From Bacillota bacterium (GTDB lineage: Bacteria > Bacillota > Clostridia > Oscillospirales > Ruminococcaceae): a DNA stretch of 64,000 nt. Position 1 is the stretch's first letter; each line of letters opens with the position of its first letter. Position numbers and translations under genes: made by a program. The stretch spans positions 62,001-126,000 of the forward strand of contig JAEWPV010000020.1 in assembly GCA_023460535.1 (NCBI GenBank), written 5' to 3'. The notes beneath the pieces were generated by a model. The model did no database searches. It was not told the DNA's origin and was given only the letters and a program-made list of their open reading frames with translations. This document shows positions 16,405-24,231 of this stretch, in pieces.

Positions 16405-17649
16405 ATGAAAAAGCTGATTAAATCAATAACGGCGGTCTGTCTTGCGGCTGCCATAACGGCATTAACTGCGGTTGCTGTTATGGCTTCCAGATTACCCGAT
16501 GAATTCTTGGTGCAGGCAGGCAACCAGCTTTTGCTTAGTGAGAATATAAAGGCAGGTTCGCTGCAAGACACAATATCGGGCAAAACGGTAAGGGCGGAAA
16601 AGACGACAAACGCAGGCGCATTTTACAGTACACAGCTTAGTATCTTCGGTCTGATTCCCATTAAAGATGTTAAGGTTTCGGTAATCGACGAGCGGGTGGT
16701 TATCCCCTGCGGCACACCGTTTGGCATTAAGATGTTTACCGATGGTGTGGTGGTTGTGGGCCTCACCGATATAGAGTCGGATAAGGGAATGCGAAATCCG
16801 GCAAAGGAAGCGGGAATGAAGCTTGGGGATATTATTACAGAAATTAACGGAAAGAAGGTATCTACCAATGAAGATATCTCTTCTGAGATTTCCTCCTCCG
16901 ATGGCAAACCGCTTACCATAACACTAAGGCGCGGGCACAACGAAATACAGCTCACGGTCACGCCGGTCAAAGCAAAATCGGATGATCGCTATAAAGCGGG
17001 TATCTGGGTCCGAGACAGCTCGGCAGGAATTGGCACGGTAACGTTTTATGATATGCAAAGCGGGCTGTTTGGTGGGCTTGGGCATCCCGTTTGCGATATC
17101 GATACAGGCGAAATTCTGCCGCTGATGAGCGGAGATGTGGTGGGTGTCACCATAACCGATGTGACCAAGGGCGTTCCGGGACTACCGGGAGAACTCAAAG
17201 GCAGCTTTAACAGCAGCAGTGTTGACGGCAGCCTGATTATGAACACTTATACGGGTATTTATGGAATGCTCAACGCAAGCCCCAGCAAGCATGCGGCTGT
17301 TCCGGTAGCTCTTAAACAGGATGTTAAAGAGGGAAAAGCTACAATACTAAGCACAGTGGACGGTGGCGAGCCGAAGGAATACAACATTATTATTGAAAAG
17401 GCGAACATGAACGATGCAAACCCCACTAAGAATTTGGTAATCCGCATTACCGACAGTCGCCTGCTTGAGAAGACAGGTGGGATTGTACAGGGTATGAGCG
17501 GCAGCCCCATTCTGCAAAACAACAAGCTGGTTGGCGCTGTTACCCATGTGTTTGTAAACGACCCGGCAAGAGGGTACGGTATATTTGCCGAGAATATGCT
17601 GTTGGAGGCAGATTCCATTAAAAACACCGCGAAATCAAAGGCTTCATGA
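16405..17649 (+). CDS. spoIVB: SpoIVB stage IV sporulation serine peptidase
   Basis: A 414-residue peptidase of family S55. In Bacillus it is made in the forespore, crosses the inner membrane and triggers pro-sigma-K processing. Residues 1-27 form a signal/anchor segment. A PDZ domain spans about 110-190 (NPAKEAGMKLGDIITEINGKKV). The peptidase domain has GLGHPVCDIDTG with the putative catalytic H227 and GMSGSPI at 363-369 with the catalytic serine. spo0A follows downstream, which is the conserved spoIVB-spo0A order of spore formers. Confidence 0.95.
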   Translation: MKKLIKSITAVCLAAAITALTAVAVMASRLPDEFLVQAGNQLLLSENIKAGSLQDTISGKTVRAEKTTNAGAFYSTQLSIFGLIPIKDVKVSVIDERVVIPCGTPFGIKMFTDGVVVVGLTDIESDKGMRNPAKEAGMKLGDIITEINGKKVSTNEDISSEISSSDGKPLTITLRRGHNEIQLTVTPVKAKSDDRYKAGIWVRDSSAGIGTVTFYDMQSGLFGGLGHPVCDIDTGEILPLMSGDVVGVTITDVTKGVPGLPGELKGSFNSSSVDGSLIMNTYTGIYGMLNASPSKHAAVPVALKQDVKEGKATILSTVDGGEPKEYNIIIEKANMNDANPTKNLVIRITDSRLLEKTGGIVQGMSGSPILQNNKLVGAVTHVFVNDPARGYGIFAENMLLEADSIKNTAKSKAS

Positions 17650-17904
17650 TGCTTTGCGCTCAAGCGCACGGCAAAATAGCCTATAAATTAACAGCACGTT
17701 TACGACTGCTTTGAATAGTATTATCTAGTTATTATGCAATAATAACGAAACAATAGAATAAAATGTAATATTTCTATTGTATATTCAAAAAAAGTGCAGT
17801 ATAATTTTATATAGTCATTGCTATGACATATTTGTATGTACTTGTGTGCTTGTTTGTGTCGTTTAAAAATAGATTGTCCTTTCTCGGGTAAAAAAAGAGG
17901 TGTT

Positions 17905-17929
17905 TTTGTCAATCAAAATGTTTGTCGTC
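17905..17929 (+). promoter_or_regulatory. Tandem 0A-box-like sites upstream of spo0A
   Basis: TTTGTCAAT (17905-17913) matches the Spo0A-box consensus TTTGTCRAA at 8 of 9 positions. TTTGTCGTC (17921-17929) matches its first seven. They are in the same orientation, 16 bp apart, about 26 bp upstream of the -35. This suggests autoregulation by Spo0A; binding is not demonstrated. Confidence 0.45.
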
Positions 17930-17954
17930 GTACCGCAAAATCTTTGAAAACTCC

Positions 17955-17983
17955 TTGCAATAATTACCAATATATGGTAGTAT
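17955..17983 (+). promoter_or_regulatory. Sigma-A-type promoter of spo0A
   Basis: TTGCAA (17955-17960) and TAGTAT (17978-17983) are separated by exactly 17 bp. The predicted transcript start, near 17990, lies just upstream of the AGGAGG ribosome-binding site (18006-18011). Confidence 0.6.
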
Positions 17984-18018
17984 TAGCTTAAACCGAAGGA
18001 GATTTAGGAGGAATGGAA

Positions 18019-18807
18019 ATGGATACTTCGTTAAAAGTTCTTATCGCGGACGATTCAAAGGAATTTGGCGGTTTGTGTACGGAGGTTTTAAAGTCACGGG
18101 GCTTTATTCCTATTACTACGCCAAAAAACGGCAGCAGATTGGTTGAAAAGATCGAAGAACTTTTGCCCGATGTGGTGCTCGCCGATGTTTTTCTTCCTCA
18201 CATTGACGCAATCGGCGTTATGAAGTCGGTGGCAGGAAACAAAGGTGTTCCCAAAAAGCCGATGTTCATGATCATGTCCGGTTACGATAATCCCATGCTT
18301 GAGCGCGAGGTGCTCAGTGCAGGTGCTGCGTTTTACTTCCTCAAGCCGTTTGATCTGGACGTGTTGGCGGACCGAATTGCTACAATGGCGGGCGCCTCCG
18401 GTAGTGTAAAATCAACGATAAAGGATCTGCATACTGTCCGCACCCAACCGATGGACCTGGAGCTGATGGTCACGGACATCATACTGCAAATCGGCGTACC
18501 CGCTCACATCAAGGGCTATCATTACCTGCGCGAAGCAATTATGCTCAGCGTGAAGGACAGCGAGATGATTAACTCGGTTACCAAGCTTTTGTACCCAACC
18601 GTCGCGAAGCGGTTTGATACCACCTCGTCGCGGGTGGAGCGCGCGATTCGTCACGCCATAGAGGTTGCGTGGGATCGCGGCGATATCGATACCCTAAACT
18701 CCTATTTCGGTTACACCATCAACGGCGTACGCGGCAAGCCAACCAATTCCGAGTTTATTGCGATGATTTCGGACAAGCTTAGACTCCGCATGCGCGGAGC
18801 GGTTTAA
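18019..18807 (+). CDS. spo0A: Sporulation master regulator Spo0A
   Basis: A 262-residue response regulator. The receiver domain (about 1-120) has D11/D12, the phospho-acceptor D56 in VLADVFLP, and the conserved Lys in YFLKPFD. The C-terminal Spo0A DNA-binding domain carries the family hallmarks IGVPAHIKGYHYLREAI and SSRVERAIRHAIEVAWDRG. Phosphorylated Spo0A starts endospore formation. The start at 18019 is chosen because AGGAGG at 18006-18011 leaves 7 bases; the ATG at 18013 is only one base away. Terminated by a strong hairpin downstream. Confidence 0.97.
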   Translation: MDTSLKVLIADDSKEFGGLCTEVLKSRGFIPITTPKNGSRLVEKIEELLPDVVLADVFLPHIDAIGVMKSVAGNKGVPKKPMFMIMSGYDNPMLEREVLSAGAAFYFLKPFDLDVLADRIATMAGASGSVKSTIKDLHTVRTQPMDLELMVTDIILQIGVPAHIKGYHYLREAIMLSVKDSEMINSVTKLLYPTVAKRFDTTSSRVERAIRHAIEVAWDRGDIDTLNSYFGYTINGVRGKPTNSEFIAMISDKLRLRMRGAV

Positions 18808-18849
18808 GAACAACATCTATCATTATATGCGAATATTCGCCTCCCTATT

Positions 18850-18898
18850 GCAAAACAGCGTCGTCGTATCCCCCTGCGACGGTGCTGTTTTGCTTTTT
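18850..18898 (+). terminator. Terminator after spo0A
   Basis: GCAAAACAGC (18850-18859) pairs with GCTGTTTTGC (18884-18893). An inner stem CGTCG/CGACG lies in the loop, and TTTTT follows at 18894-18898. Confidence 0.9.
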
Positions 18899-18932
18899 CA
18901 TGTATTCAAGCTGGCTTGTCAAACACAACTTG

Positions 18933-18961
18933 TTGTATAACGGCTGTAAAAGTGATATAAT
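18933..18961 (+). promoter_or_regulatory. Sigma-A-type promoter for the P-loop ATPase/vor operon
   Basis: TTGTAT (18933-18938) and TATAAT (18956-18961) are spaced by 17 bp, about 65 bp before the first gene. Confidence 0.65.
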
Positions 18962-19025
18962 CTATTTTAACGGTGTACTGCGGTGAATATGTATATACCG
19001 TAACTCGTTATTGGAGCGTAATGTA

Positions 19026-19694
19026 ATGCGTGAGCTTTCTCGTTATACCATTGTTACCGGGCATTATGGAAGCGGTAAAACCAACCTTGCAGTAAACCTT
19101 GCGGTGGATTTTGCACAACGGGGCGAACGGGTGACAATCGTGGATTTGGATATTGTCAATCCGTATTTTCGCACTGCCGATTTTAAAAAGCTGTTTGATG
19201 AGCTTGGAATACGTCTAATAGCCCCCCCGTACGCGAACTCAAACCTGGATCTTCCCGTCCTGTCGGCGGAGGTCTTTTCGGTGTTTGCGGATGACGCTTC
19301 CCGGGTAATATTTGATGTAGGCGGCGATGATGCGGGCGCGGTTGCGCTGGGCATGTACCGCTTTCATTTTTCACAGGTGAACTACGATCTGCTGTACGTG
19401 ATAAACCGCTACCGGTATCTCACGCGTACGCCGGATGAGGCGTGCGAACTGCTGGCTGAGATTGAGGCGGCATCCCGGCTTAAGGCAACGGGTATAGCAA
19501 ATTGCTCTAACCTGGCGCGGGAAACTTCTGCAGAGGATATTCTAGCGTCCGCCACGTTTGCGCAGCAGGTATCCAACGCTTTGGGGCTGCCGCTGGTATG
19601 TACCGCTGTGAAAAAAAGCTTGGTACCGGAGCTATCCGATCAGGTACAACACTGTTATCCCGTAGATATTTATGTTAAAACCAACTGGGATTAG
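19026..19694 (+). CDS. MinD/CobQ-like P-loop ATPase
   Basis: A 222-residue SIMIBI-class ATPase. A Walker A loop, GHYGSGKTNLAVN, is near the N-terminus and the switch/Walker B-like VTIVDLDIVNPYFRTADF follows. A later VIFDVGGDDAGAVAL fits a DxxG-type motif. The loop lacks the deviant Lys (KGGxGKT) of MinD/ParA, having G-H-Y-G-S-G-K-T instead. It is only 41 bases upstream of the ferredoxin subunit of a 2-oxoacid oxidoreductase and shares its promoter, so a role linked to that enzyme is possible but unproven. The ATG at 19026 follows a GGAG by about 9 bases. Confidence 0.8.
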   Translation: MRELSRYTIVTGHYGSGKTNLAVNLAVDFAQRGERVTIVDLDIVNPYFRTADFKKLFDELGIRLIAPPYANSNLDLPVLSAEVFSVFADDASRVIFDVGGDDAGAVALGMYRFHFSQVNYDLLYVINRYRYLTRTPDEACELLAEIEAASRLKATGIANCSNLARETSAEDILASATFAQQVSNALGLPLVCTAVKKSLVPELSDQVQHCYPVDIYVKTNWD

Positions 19695-19735
19695 TTGTTT
19701 TTATAATTTACTTATAGCGGCTGGGAGGTTACGAT

Positions 19736-19942
19736 ATGGCAAAGATGACGGTAAACGAAAATATCTGCAAGGGCTGCGGTGTGTGTGTACTGGCTTGCCC
19801 GAAAAAGATTATCTCTCTTGCGAAGGAACGCATTAACGTCAAGGGGTATCACCCCGCGCAGGTTTTAGAGATGGAAAAGTGCATTGGCTGCGCAATGTGT
19901 GCAACCATGTGCCCAGATGTAGCAATCAAGGTGGAAAGGTAG
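19736..19942 (+). CDS. 2-oxoacid:ferredoxin oxidoreductase, ferredoxin (delta) subunit
   Basis: A 68-residue 2[4Fe-4S] ferredoxin with both cluster motifs intact: CKGCGVCVLACPK (about residues 11-23) and CIGCAMCATMCPD. It is the electron-transfer subunit of the complex encoded by the three genes directly downstream (9-base spacing, then overlapping junctions). Confidence 0.93.
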   Translation: MAKMTVNENICKGCGVCVLACPKKIISLAKERINVKGYHPAQVLEMEKCIGCAMCATMCPDVAIKVER

Positions 19943-19951
19943 GTAACGGCA

Positions 19952-21016
19952 ATGAGTGAACGAGTTCTTATGAAGGGGAACGAAGCGTTGGCGGAAGCCG
20001 CTATACAGGCGGGCTGCCGTCATTTTTTCGGTTACCCGATAACGCCCCAAACCGAGCTTTCGGCATATATGGCAAAGCGCATGCCCAAGATTGGCGGAAC
20101 GTTTTTGCAGGCGGAGTCTGAGGTTGCGGCTATCAATATGGTGCTGGGTGCAGCGGCGGCAGGTGTACGAGCAATGACCTCGTCCTCCTCGCCCGGTATC
20201 AGCTTAAAGTCGGAGGGCATCTCCTACATCGCGGGTTCCGATCTTCCGTGCGTGATTATCAACGTACAGCGCGGCGGACCCGGTCTCGGTGGCATTCAGC
20301 CGTCTCAGGCGGATTACTGGCAGGCGACAAAGGCGCTGGGGCACGGAGATTTTCAGCTTCTTGTGTATGCGCCTTCCACCGTGCAGGAGATGGTTACCAT
20401 GCTGTTTCGGGCATTTAACAAGGCGGACGAGTACCGTGTACCCGCAATGATCCTTGCCGACGGTATGCTCGGGCAGATGATGGAGCCGGTGGAGTTCCCC
20501 GAAGACGCTCAGATTACCAAGGTAGAAAAACCTTGGGCATCTAATGGTCACGCGGGCAAGCGGCCGCACAATGTGGTTAATTCACTCTACCTAAATCCAT
20601 ACGATCTGGAAAGTCACGTGGTGGAACGCTTCCAGAGGTACGACAAGATTAAGCAAAATGAAGTTTTAGTCGAAGAATTTATGATGGATGACGCCGAAAT
20701 AGCCGTTGTTTCTTACGGTGCAACGTCGCGTATCGTAAGAAGTGCGGTAAAAACCGCGCGTGAGCAGGGGATTAAGGTCGGCGCAATCCGCCCCATCACC
20801 CTGTGGCCTTTCCCCGAAAAGGAGATTGCGGCTGCGGCCAGCAAGGTGAACAGCTTTCTGTGCGTAGAGATGAGTATGGGTCAGATGGTAGAGGACGTTC
20901 GCCTCGCCGTAAACGGCGCTAGACCGGTATCCTTCTTTGGTCGCACCGGTGGCGTTATTCCCACCCCTGCTGAGGTGCTGGAGCAGATTAAAACACTTGC
21001 GGGAGGTGCCAACTGA
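19952..21016 (+). CDS. vorB: 2-oxoacid:ferredoxin oxidoreductase, alpha subunit (VorB/KorA type)
   Basis: A 354-residue subunit of a ferredoxin-dependent 2-oxoacid oxidoreductase. Such enzymes convert a 2-oxoacid plus CoA to acyl-CoA, CO2 and reduced ferredoxin in the cytoplasm. The N-terminal pyrimidine-binding domain is plain: GNEALAEAAIQAGCRHFFGYPITPQTEL, then EVAAINMVLGAAAAGVRAMTSSSSPGISL, and RGGPGLGGIQPSQADY. The delta-alpha-beta-gamma order and sequence style resemble the VorB (branched-chain 2-oxoacid) class, but 2-oxoglutarate cannot be excluded. The stop shares one base with the beta-subunit start. Confidence 0.88.
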   Translation: MSERVLMKGNEALAEAAIQAGCRHFFGYPITPQTELSAYMAKRMPKIGGTFLQAESEVAAINMVLGAAAAGVRAMTSSSSPGISLKSEGISYIAGSDLPCVIINVQRGGPGLGGIQPSQADYWQATKALGHGDFQLLVYAPSTVQEMVTMLFRAFNKADEYRVPAMILADGMLGQMMEPVEFPEDAQITKVEKPWASNGHAGKRPHNVVNSLYLNPYDLESHVVERFQRYDKIKQNEVLVEEFMMDDAEIAVVSYGATSRIVRSAVKTAREQGIKVGAIRPITLWPFPEKEIAAAASKVNSFLCVEMSMGQMVEDVRLAVNGARPVSFFGRTGGVIPTPAEVLEQIKTLAGGAN

Positions 21017-21768
21017 TGGCTGTTGTATTTGAAAAACCCAAGGCGCTTGCGGACGCGCCGTTTCACTATTGCCCCGGGTGTACCCACGGTATTATCCACC
21101 GTCTGGTTGCCGAGGCATTGGACGAGCTGGGTGCGGAGGGCAAAGCGGTTGGCGTCGCGCCGGTAGGCTGCGCCGTAATGGCGTACAACTACTTTACCTG
21201 CGATATGGTACAGGCTCCCCACGGCAGAGCGCCGGCGGTGGCAACGGGCTTAAAGCGCGCCCTGCCTGACGGCGTCGTATTTACCTATCAGGGCGACGGA
21301 GACCTTGCCGCCATCGGTACTGCCGAAACCGTTCACGCCGCCACAAGAGGCGAGAATATTACGATCATCTTTGTGAACAACGCCATATACGGCATGACAG
21401 GCGGACAGATGGCACCCACCACACTGCCGGGGCAGGTGACGCAGACCTCGCCCTATGGACGCGATGTCTCCACTGCGGGTCACCCCATCCGCGTTTGCGA
21501 GATGCTTTCTACCCTTGACGGTGTGGCCTACGCCGAGCGAGTGTCGGTCGATACGGTTCCCAACGTGCGTAACGCAAAAAAGGCGATTAAAAAGGCGTTT
21601 CAGGCTCAGATAGATAAAAAGGGCTTTACGATTGTGGAGGTTCTCTCCACCTGCCCCACCAACTGGGGGCTTACTCCCGCCGACTCCTTTGAGTGGCTGC
21701 GCGCAAACATGATGCCCTACTATCCTTTGGGCGTGTATACGGACAAAACAGAGGAGGGCACACGCTAA
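21016..21768 (+). CDS. vorA: 2-oxoacid:ferredoxin oxidoreductase, beta (thiamine diphosphate) subunit
   Basis: A 250-residue TPP-binding subunit. The cofactor motif GDGDLAAIG...NNAIYGMTGGQ (about residues 94-130) is complete, and an N-terminal YCPGCTHG motif is typical of KorB/VorA-type beta subunits. TGATGG and TAATGG junctions link it to the alpha and gamma genes, indicating translational coupling and fixed stoichiometry. Confidence 0.9.
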   Translation: MAVVFEKPKALADAPFHYCPGCTHGIIHRLVAEALDELGAEGKAVGVAPVGCAVMAYNYFTCDMVQAPHGRAPAVATGLKRALPDGVVFTYQGDGDLAAIGTAETVHAATRGENITIIFVNNAIYGMTGGQMAPTTLPGQVTQTSPYGRDVSTAGHPIRVCEMLSTLDGVAYAERVSVDTVPNVRNAKKAIKKAFQAQIDKKGFTIVEVLSTCPTNWGLTPADSFEWLRANMMPYYPLGVYTDKTEEGTR

Positions 21769-22301
21769 TGGAGAACGTTAACATCCTGCTTGCGGGCTTT
21801 GGCGGTCAGGGTATTTTATTCGCCGGTAAGGTTATGGCATACGCAGGTCTGATTGAGGAGAAAGAGATCTCCTGGCTTCCCTCCTACGGTCCCGAAATGC
21901 GCGGCGGAACCGCCAACTGCAGCGTGTGTATCTCCAAAGAACCAATCGGTTCACCCCTAGTTATTAACCCCAACGTTCTCGGTGTTATGAACGGACCGTC
22001 CTACGACAAGTTCATCAACTCGGTAGAGCCGGGCGGAATTGTTGTTATAGACAGCTCGCTCATCTCGCAAAAATGCGATCGCACCGATGTATCGGCTTTT
22101 TATGTTAACGCCACGGCGGTTGCCGACGAAAAGGGTCTGCATGGTCTTGCCAACATGATTATGCTCGGCAAGATGATGAAGGAGAGCGAGTTTGCTTCGC
22201 TGGATGCGGTGAAAAAATCGCTTGCCAAATGTGTACCGGCCCATAAGTCGCAGCTGATGGAGAGCAACATCAAGGCAATCGAGCTTGGCATGAGCCTGTA
22301 A
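21768..22301 (+). CDS. vorC: 2-oxoacid:ferredoxin oxidoreductase, gamma subunit
   Basis: A 177-residue gamma subunit beginning NILLAGFGGQGILFAGKVMAYAG and carrying WLPSYGPEMRGGTANCSV, both diagnostic of this family. The start at 21768 overlaps the beta stop in TAATG; a 25-residue upstream extension in frame has no support. It ends the operon before a strong bidirectional terminator. Confidence 0.92.
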   Translation: MENVNILLAGFGGQGILFAGKVMAYAGLIEEKEISWLPSYGPEMRGGTANCSVCISKEPIGSPLVINPNVLGVMNGPSYDKFINSVEPGGIVVIDSSLISQKCDRTDVSAFYVNATAVADEKGLHGLANMIMLGKMMKESEFASLDAVKKSLAKCVPAHKSQLMESNIKAIELGMSL

Positions 22302-22318
22302 CGACACACAAACAATCA

Positions 22319-22355
22319 AAAACCCGTGCAGTTCAAAGAGAACTGCACGGGTTTT
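22319..22355. terminator. Bidirectional terminator between convergent operons
   Basis: A perfect 16-bp stem (22319-22334 with 22340-22355), loop AAAGA, has A-run and T-run ends in both orientations. It separates the plus-strand oxidoreductase operon from the minus-strand flavoprotein operon. Confidence 0.92.
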
Positions 22356-22371
22356 CTCATATTTGCTTGTA

Positions 22372-22989
22372 TTATCGAATAAAGTGGGTTGCAACCTTTT
22401 CCTCGCGAGAGGGAAGGGCGACTCCGGCCTGCTTTCCGGCATCGATGCAGTGCAAAAGCCATGCCATATTGCGCCCAAGCTGTCGCATGGTCTGCAACCC
22501 CTCTTCATCCTTACGCACATCGTCCGGGGTAAAGCCGTGCACGCCGTTCCAGTAGTTAGAGGAAACAACCGGCATACTGCGGATGGTAAAATACTTTATC
22601 AGCTGGTCAAACGCAGCGGTGGTGCCGCTGCGGCGTGCGCTTACCACACAAGCGGCGGGCTTGTTCTCAAAGTTTTTTCCGGCATAAAACATGCGATCCA
22701 TCAAACAAACCAGCTTGCCCCCAGCCCCGGCATAATGCACGGGGGAACCAAACACGAAACCGTCCGCATCGTCCGCAAGGTCAAGCATGCGGTTGACGGC
22801 ATCGTCAAACACGCAGCGTCCCGTTTTAAAACAACCGCCACAGCCGGTACAACCGTTTACCGGGTCGCTTCCAATATGCACAAGCTGTGTGGTAATTCCC
22901 TCTTTCTCAAGCTCGCCCTGTACCTCGCATAGCGCCGTGTAGGTACATCCGTTTTTGTGCGGGCTTCCGTTAATCAGCAGTACGTTCAT
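22372..22989 (-). CDS. Iron-sulfur flavoprotein / NADPH-dependent FMN reductase family
   Basis: A 205-residue flavodoxin-fold protein. MNVLLINGSPHKNG contacts FMN phosphate, and FGSPVHYAGAGGKL is the second flavin loop. Four cysteines, C47-x2-C50-x2-C53-x5-C59, form the compact [4Fe-4S] motif of archaeal/clostridial iron-sulfur flavoproteins. It probably shuttles electrons from ferredoxin or reduces small molecules; the substrate is unknown. ATG at 22989 has AAAGGAT upstream. It is the last gene of an apparent MarR-methyltransferase-flavoprotein operon. Confidence 0.88.
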   Translation of the reverse strand: MNVLLINGSPHKNGCTYTALCEVQGELEKEGITTQLVHIGSDPVNGCTGCGGCFKTGRCVFDDAVNRMLDLADDADGFVFGSPVHYAGAGGKLVCLMDRMFYAGKNFENKPAACVVSARRSGTTAAFDQLIKYFTIRSMPVVSSNYWNGVHGFTPDDVRKDEEGLQTMRQLGRNMAWLLHCIDAGKQAGVALPSREEKVATHFIR

Positions 22990-23048
22990 GCCACACGATC
23001 CTTTCAAAAATGCTTCACTTTGGTAGGTTTGTATTCATACAATAGGCA

Positions 23049-23669
23049 TTACTTCACGGCATATGCCGCAAAAATGCTGATGCTTGCTTCTTCGTCGGAA
23101 TCAGTGGAATCGGCACAGCAGTTACAGCCTACGCAGGTAACCTCTGCGTGGGTAAAGCCGGCCTGGGTTAACCACTCTACTATTTTATTACGCTCAAAAC
23201 CCATCCATACGTCATGCTGCTGCGTCTGCAAAAATAAGTGGTCATGTGCATCCAGGTCGGTAATCACCAACTTGCCGCCGGGCGTTAAAATGCGGTACAT
23301 TTCCTTAATTGCCGCGAGCGGATTTTCGGTGTGATGGAGGTACATGTTTGCAAATACATAGTCCATCCTTCTGTCCGGGATGGGAATGCTGCTACCGTCG
23401 GCGGCAATGCAGGTTATCGAGCCTTTGCTACAAAGCTTTTCCTGAAGTAAATCAAGCATCTGCTGCGATTGGTCAACGGCATATACGTTAACCTGATGTT
23501 CCATCAATCCCTCGGTGATAAATCCGGTGCCGGCGCCGATATCGGCAGCGGTGGAACCAGGCGCTATGTCGGCAAGACGAAATGCCGTTTCTCGTACCTC
23601 ATCAGAGAAAAACGAGCGTCGCATGGTATCCCAGTCTCCGGCAATCGCATCAAAATAGTCTTTGCTCAT
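23049..23669 (-). CDS. Class I SAM-dependent methyltransferase with C-terminal cysteine cluster
   Basis: A 206-residue methyltransferase. Motif I is DIGAGTGFI (43-51), the acidic end of beta-2 is VDQSQQM, motif II is YVFANMYLHH and post-II is ILTPGGKLVITDLD, in the style of UbiE/ArsM-related enzymes. After the fold comes a cysteine group, C179, C182, C184 and C185 (CVGCNCC), uncommon in ordinary methyltransferases and suited to bind a metal, metalloid or cluster. It lies 5 bases downstream of a MarR regulator that also has paired cysteines. The substrate is not known; metalloid methylation is one possibility. Confidence 0.85.
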   Translation of the reverse strand: MSKDYFDAIAGDWDTMRRSFFSDEVRETAFRLADIAPGSTAADIGAGTGFITEGLMEHQVNVYAVDQSQQMLDLLQEKLCSKGSITCIAADGSSIPIPDRRMDYVFANMYLHHTENPLAAIKEMYRILTPGGKLVITDLDAHDHLFLQTQQHDVWMGFERNKIVEWLTQAGFTHAEVTCVGCNCCADSTDSDEEASISIFAAYAVK

Positions 23670-23674
23670 GTCCT

Positions 23675-24115
23675 TTACCCCTCCGTTTTGTCAGCCTCAA
23701 AGGCGTTGTTCAGTATTTTAAGTGCGCGAATAATCATTGCACAATCCTCTTCGTTAACAGTATTCAGCAAACGTGCAAAGCGATTGTTCATAGCCAACTC
23801 AATCTGCTCAAACAACCTCCACCCTTGAGTGGATAGCGAAATACTAATGCTTCTTCTGTCCGTGTCTGCACATACTCGTTCCAGTAGTCCTTGCCTCACT
23901 AGCCCATCCACCGCTTTGCTCACCGTGCTGGTGTCAAGCATCAGGATATGAGCAAGCTGCTTGAGCATTAAGCCCTGACCGCGCCCGACTTCAACAATCG
24001 CATGGCACTGGGTAAGGGTTATGCCTTCGCAGCATTGGTCACGCCCCAACAATTCCAGATACCGTGATAAAACCCGAGTGGATTCACGCAGTTCATGTGC
24101 TGCTTCTGTCTTCAT
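23675..24115 (-). CDS. Cysteine-rich MarR family transcriptional regulator
   Basis: A 146-residue winged-helix repressor. The recognition region is MLDTSTVSKAVDGLVRQGLLERV, followed by the DRR wing tip (ADTDRRSISISLS). Unusual for MarR, it has C28-C29 and C37 before the DNA-binding domain plus C82 at the base of the wing, a layout suited to thiol or metal sensing. It heads an operon with a methyltransferase and an iron-sulfur flavoprotein. A palindrome, CAACTAGTTG, lies inside its own promoter, so autorepression is likely. Confidence 0.88.
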   Translation of the reverse strand: MKTEAAHELRESTRVLSRYLELLGRDQCCEGITLTQCHAIVEVGRGQGLMLKQLAHILMLDTSTVSKAVDGLVRQGLLERVCADTDRRSISISLSTQGWRLFEQIELAMNNRFARLLNTVNEEDCAMIIRALKILNNAFEADKTEG

Positions 24116-24132
24116 CCAATCACCTCAAAATC

Positions 24133-24161
24133 AAAATACCACAACTAGTTGAAAGATGCAA
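24133..24161 (-). promoter_or_regulatory. MarR promoter with embedded operator
   Basis: On the minus strand TTGCAT (24156-24161) and TATTTT (24133-24138) are spaced 17 bp. The perfect palindrome CAACTAGTTG (24142-24151) occupies the spacer, a place where a bound repressor would block RNA polymerase. Confidence 0.6.
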
Positions 24162-24183
24162 TAGTTTGAGCAAGAAACAATAC

Positions 24184-24221
24184 AAAAAACAAACCCATCA
24201 CAATGAATGGGTTTGTTTTTT
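24184..24221 (-). terminator. Terminator after the EamA transporter
   Basis: A 15-bp stem (24184-24198 with 24207-24221) with an 8-base loop. The T-rich arm lies at the 3' end on either strand; it is placed just beyond the stop of the minus-strand transporter gene. Confidence 0.88.
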
Positions 24222-24231
24222 AGTGAACAGA

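Larger units (their letters stand above)
17650..18018. other. spoIVB-spo0A intergenic region
   Basis: About 370 AT-rich bases. No gene is supported. The second half contains two 0A-box-like elements and a sigma-A-type promoter for spo0A, listed separately. No convincing terminator for spoIVB was found. Confidence 0.6.

Noticed and set aside
22363..22932. 189-residue frame on the plus strand
   Set aside because: It is antisense to the iron-sulfur flavoprotein, whose flavin and cluster motifs are clear.
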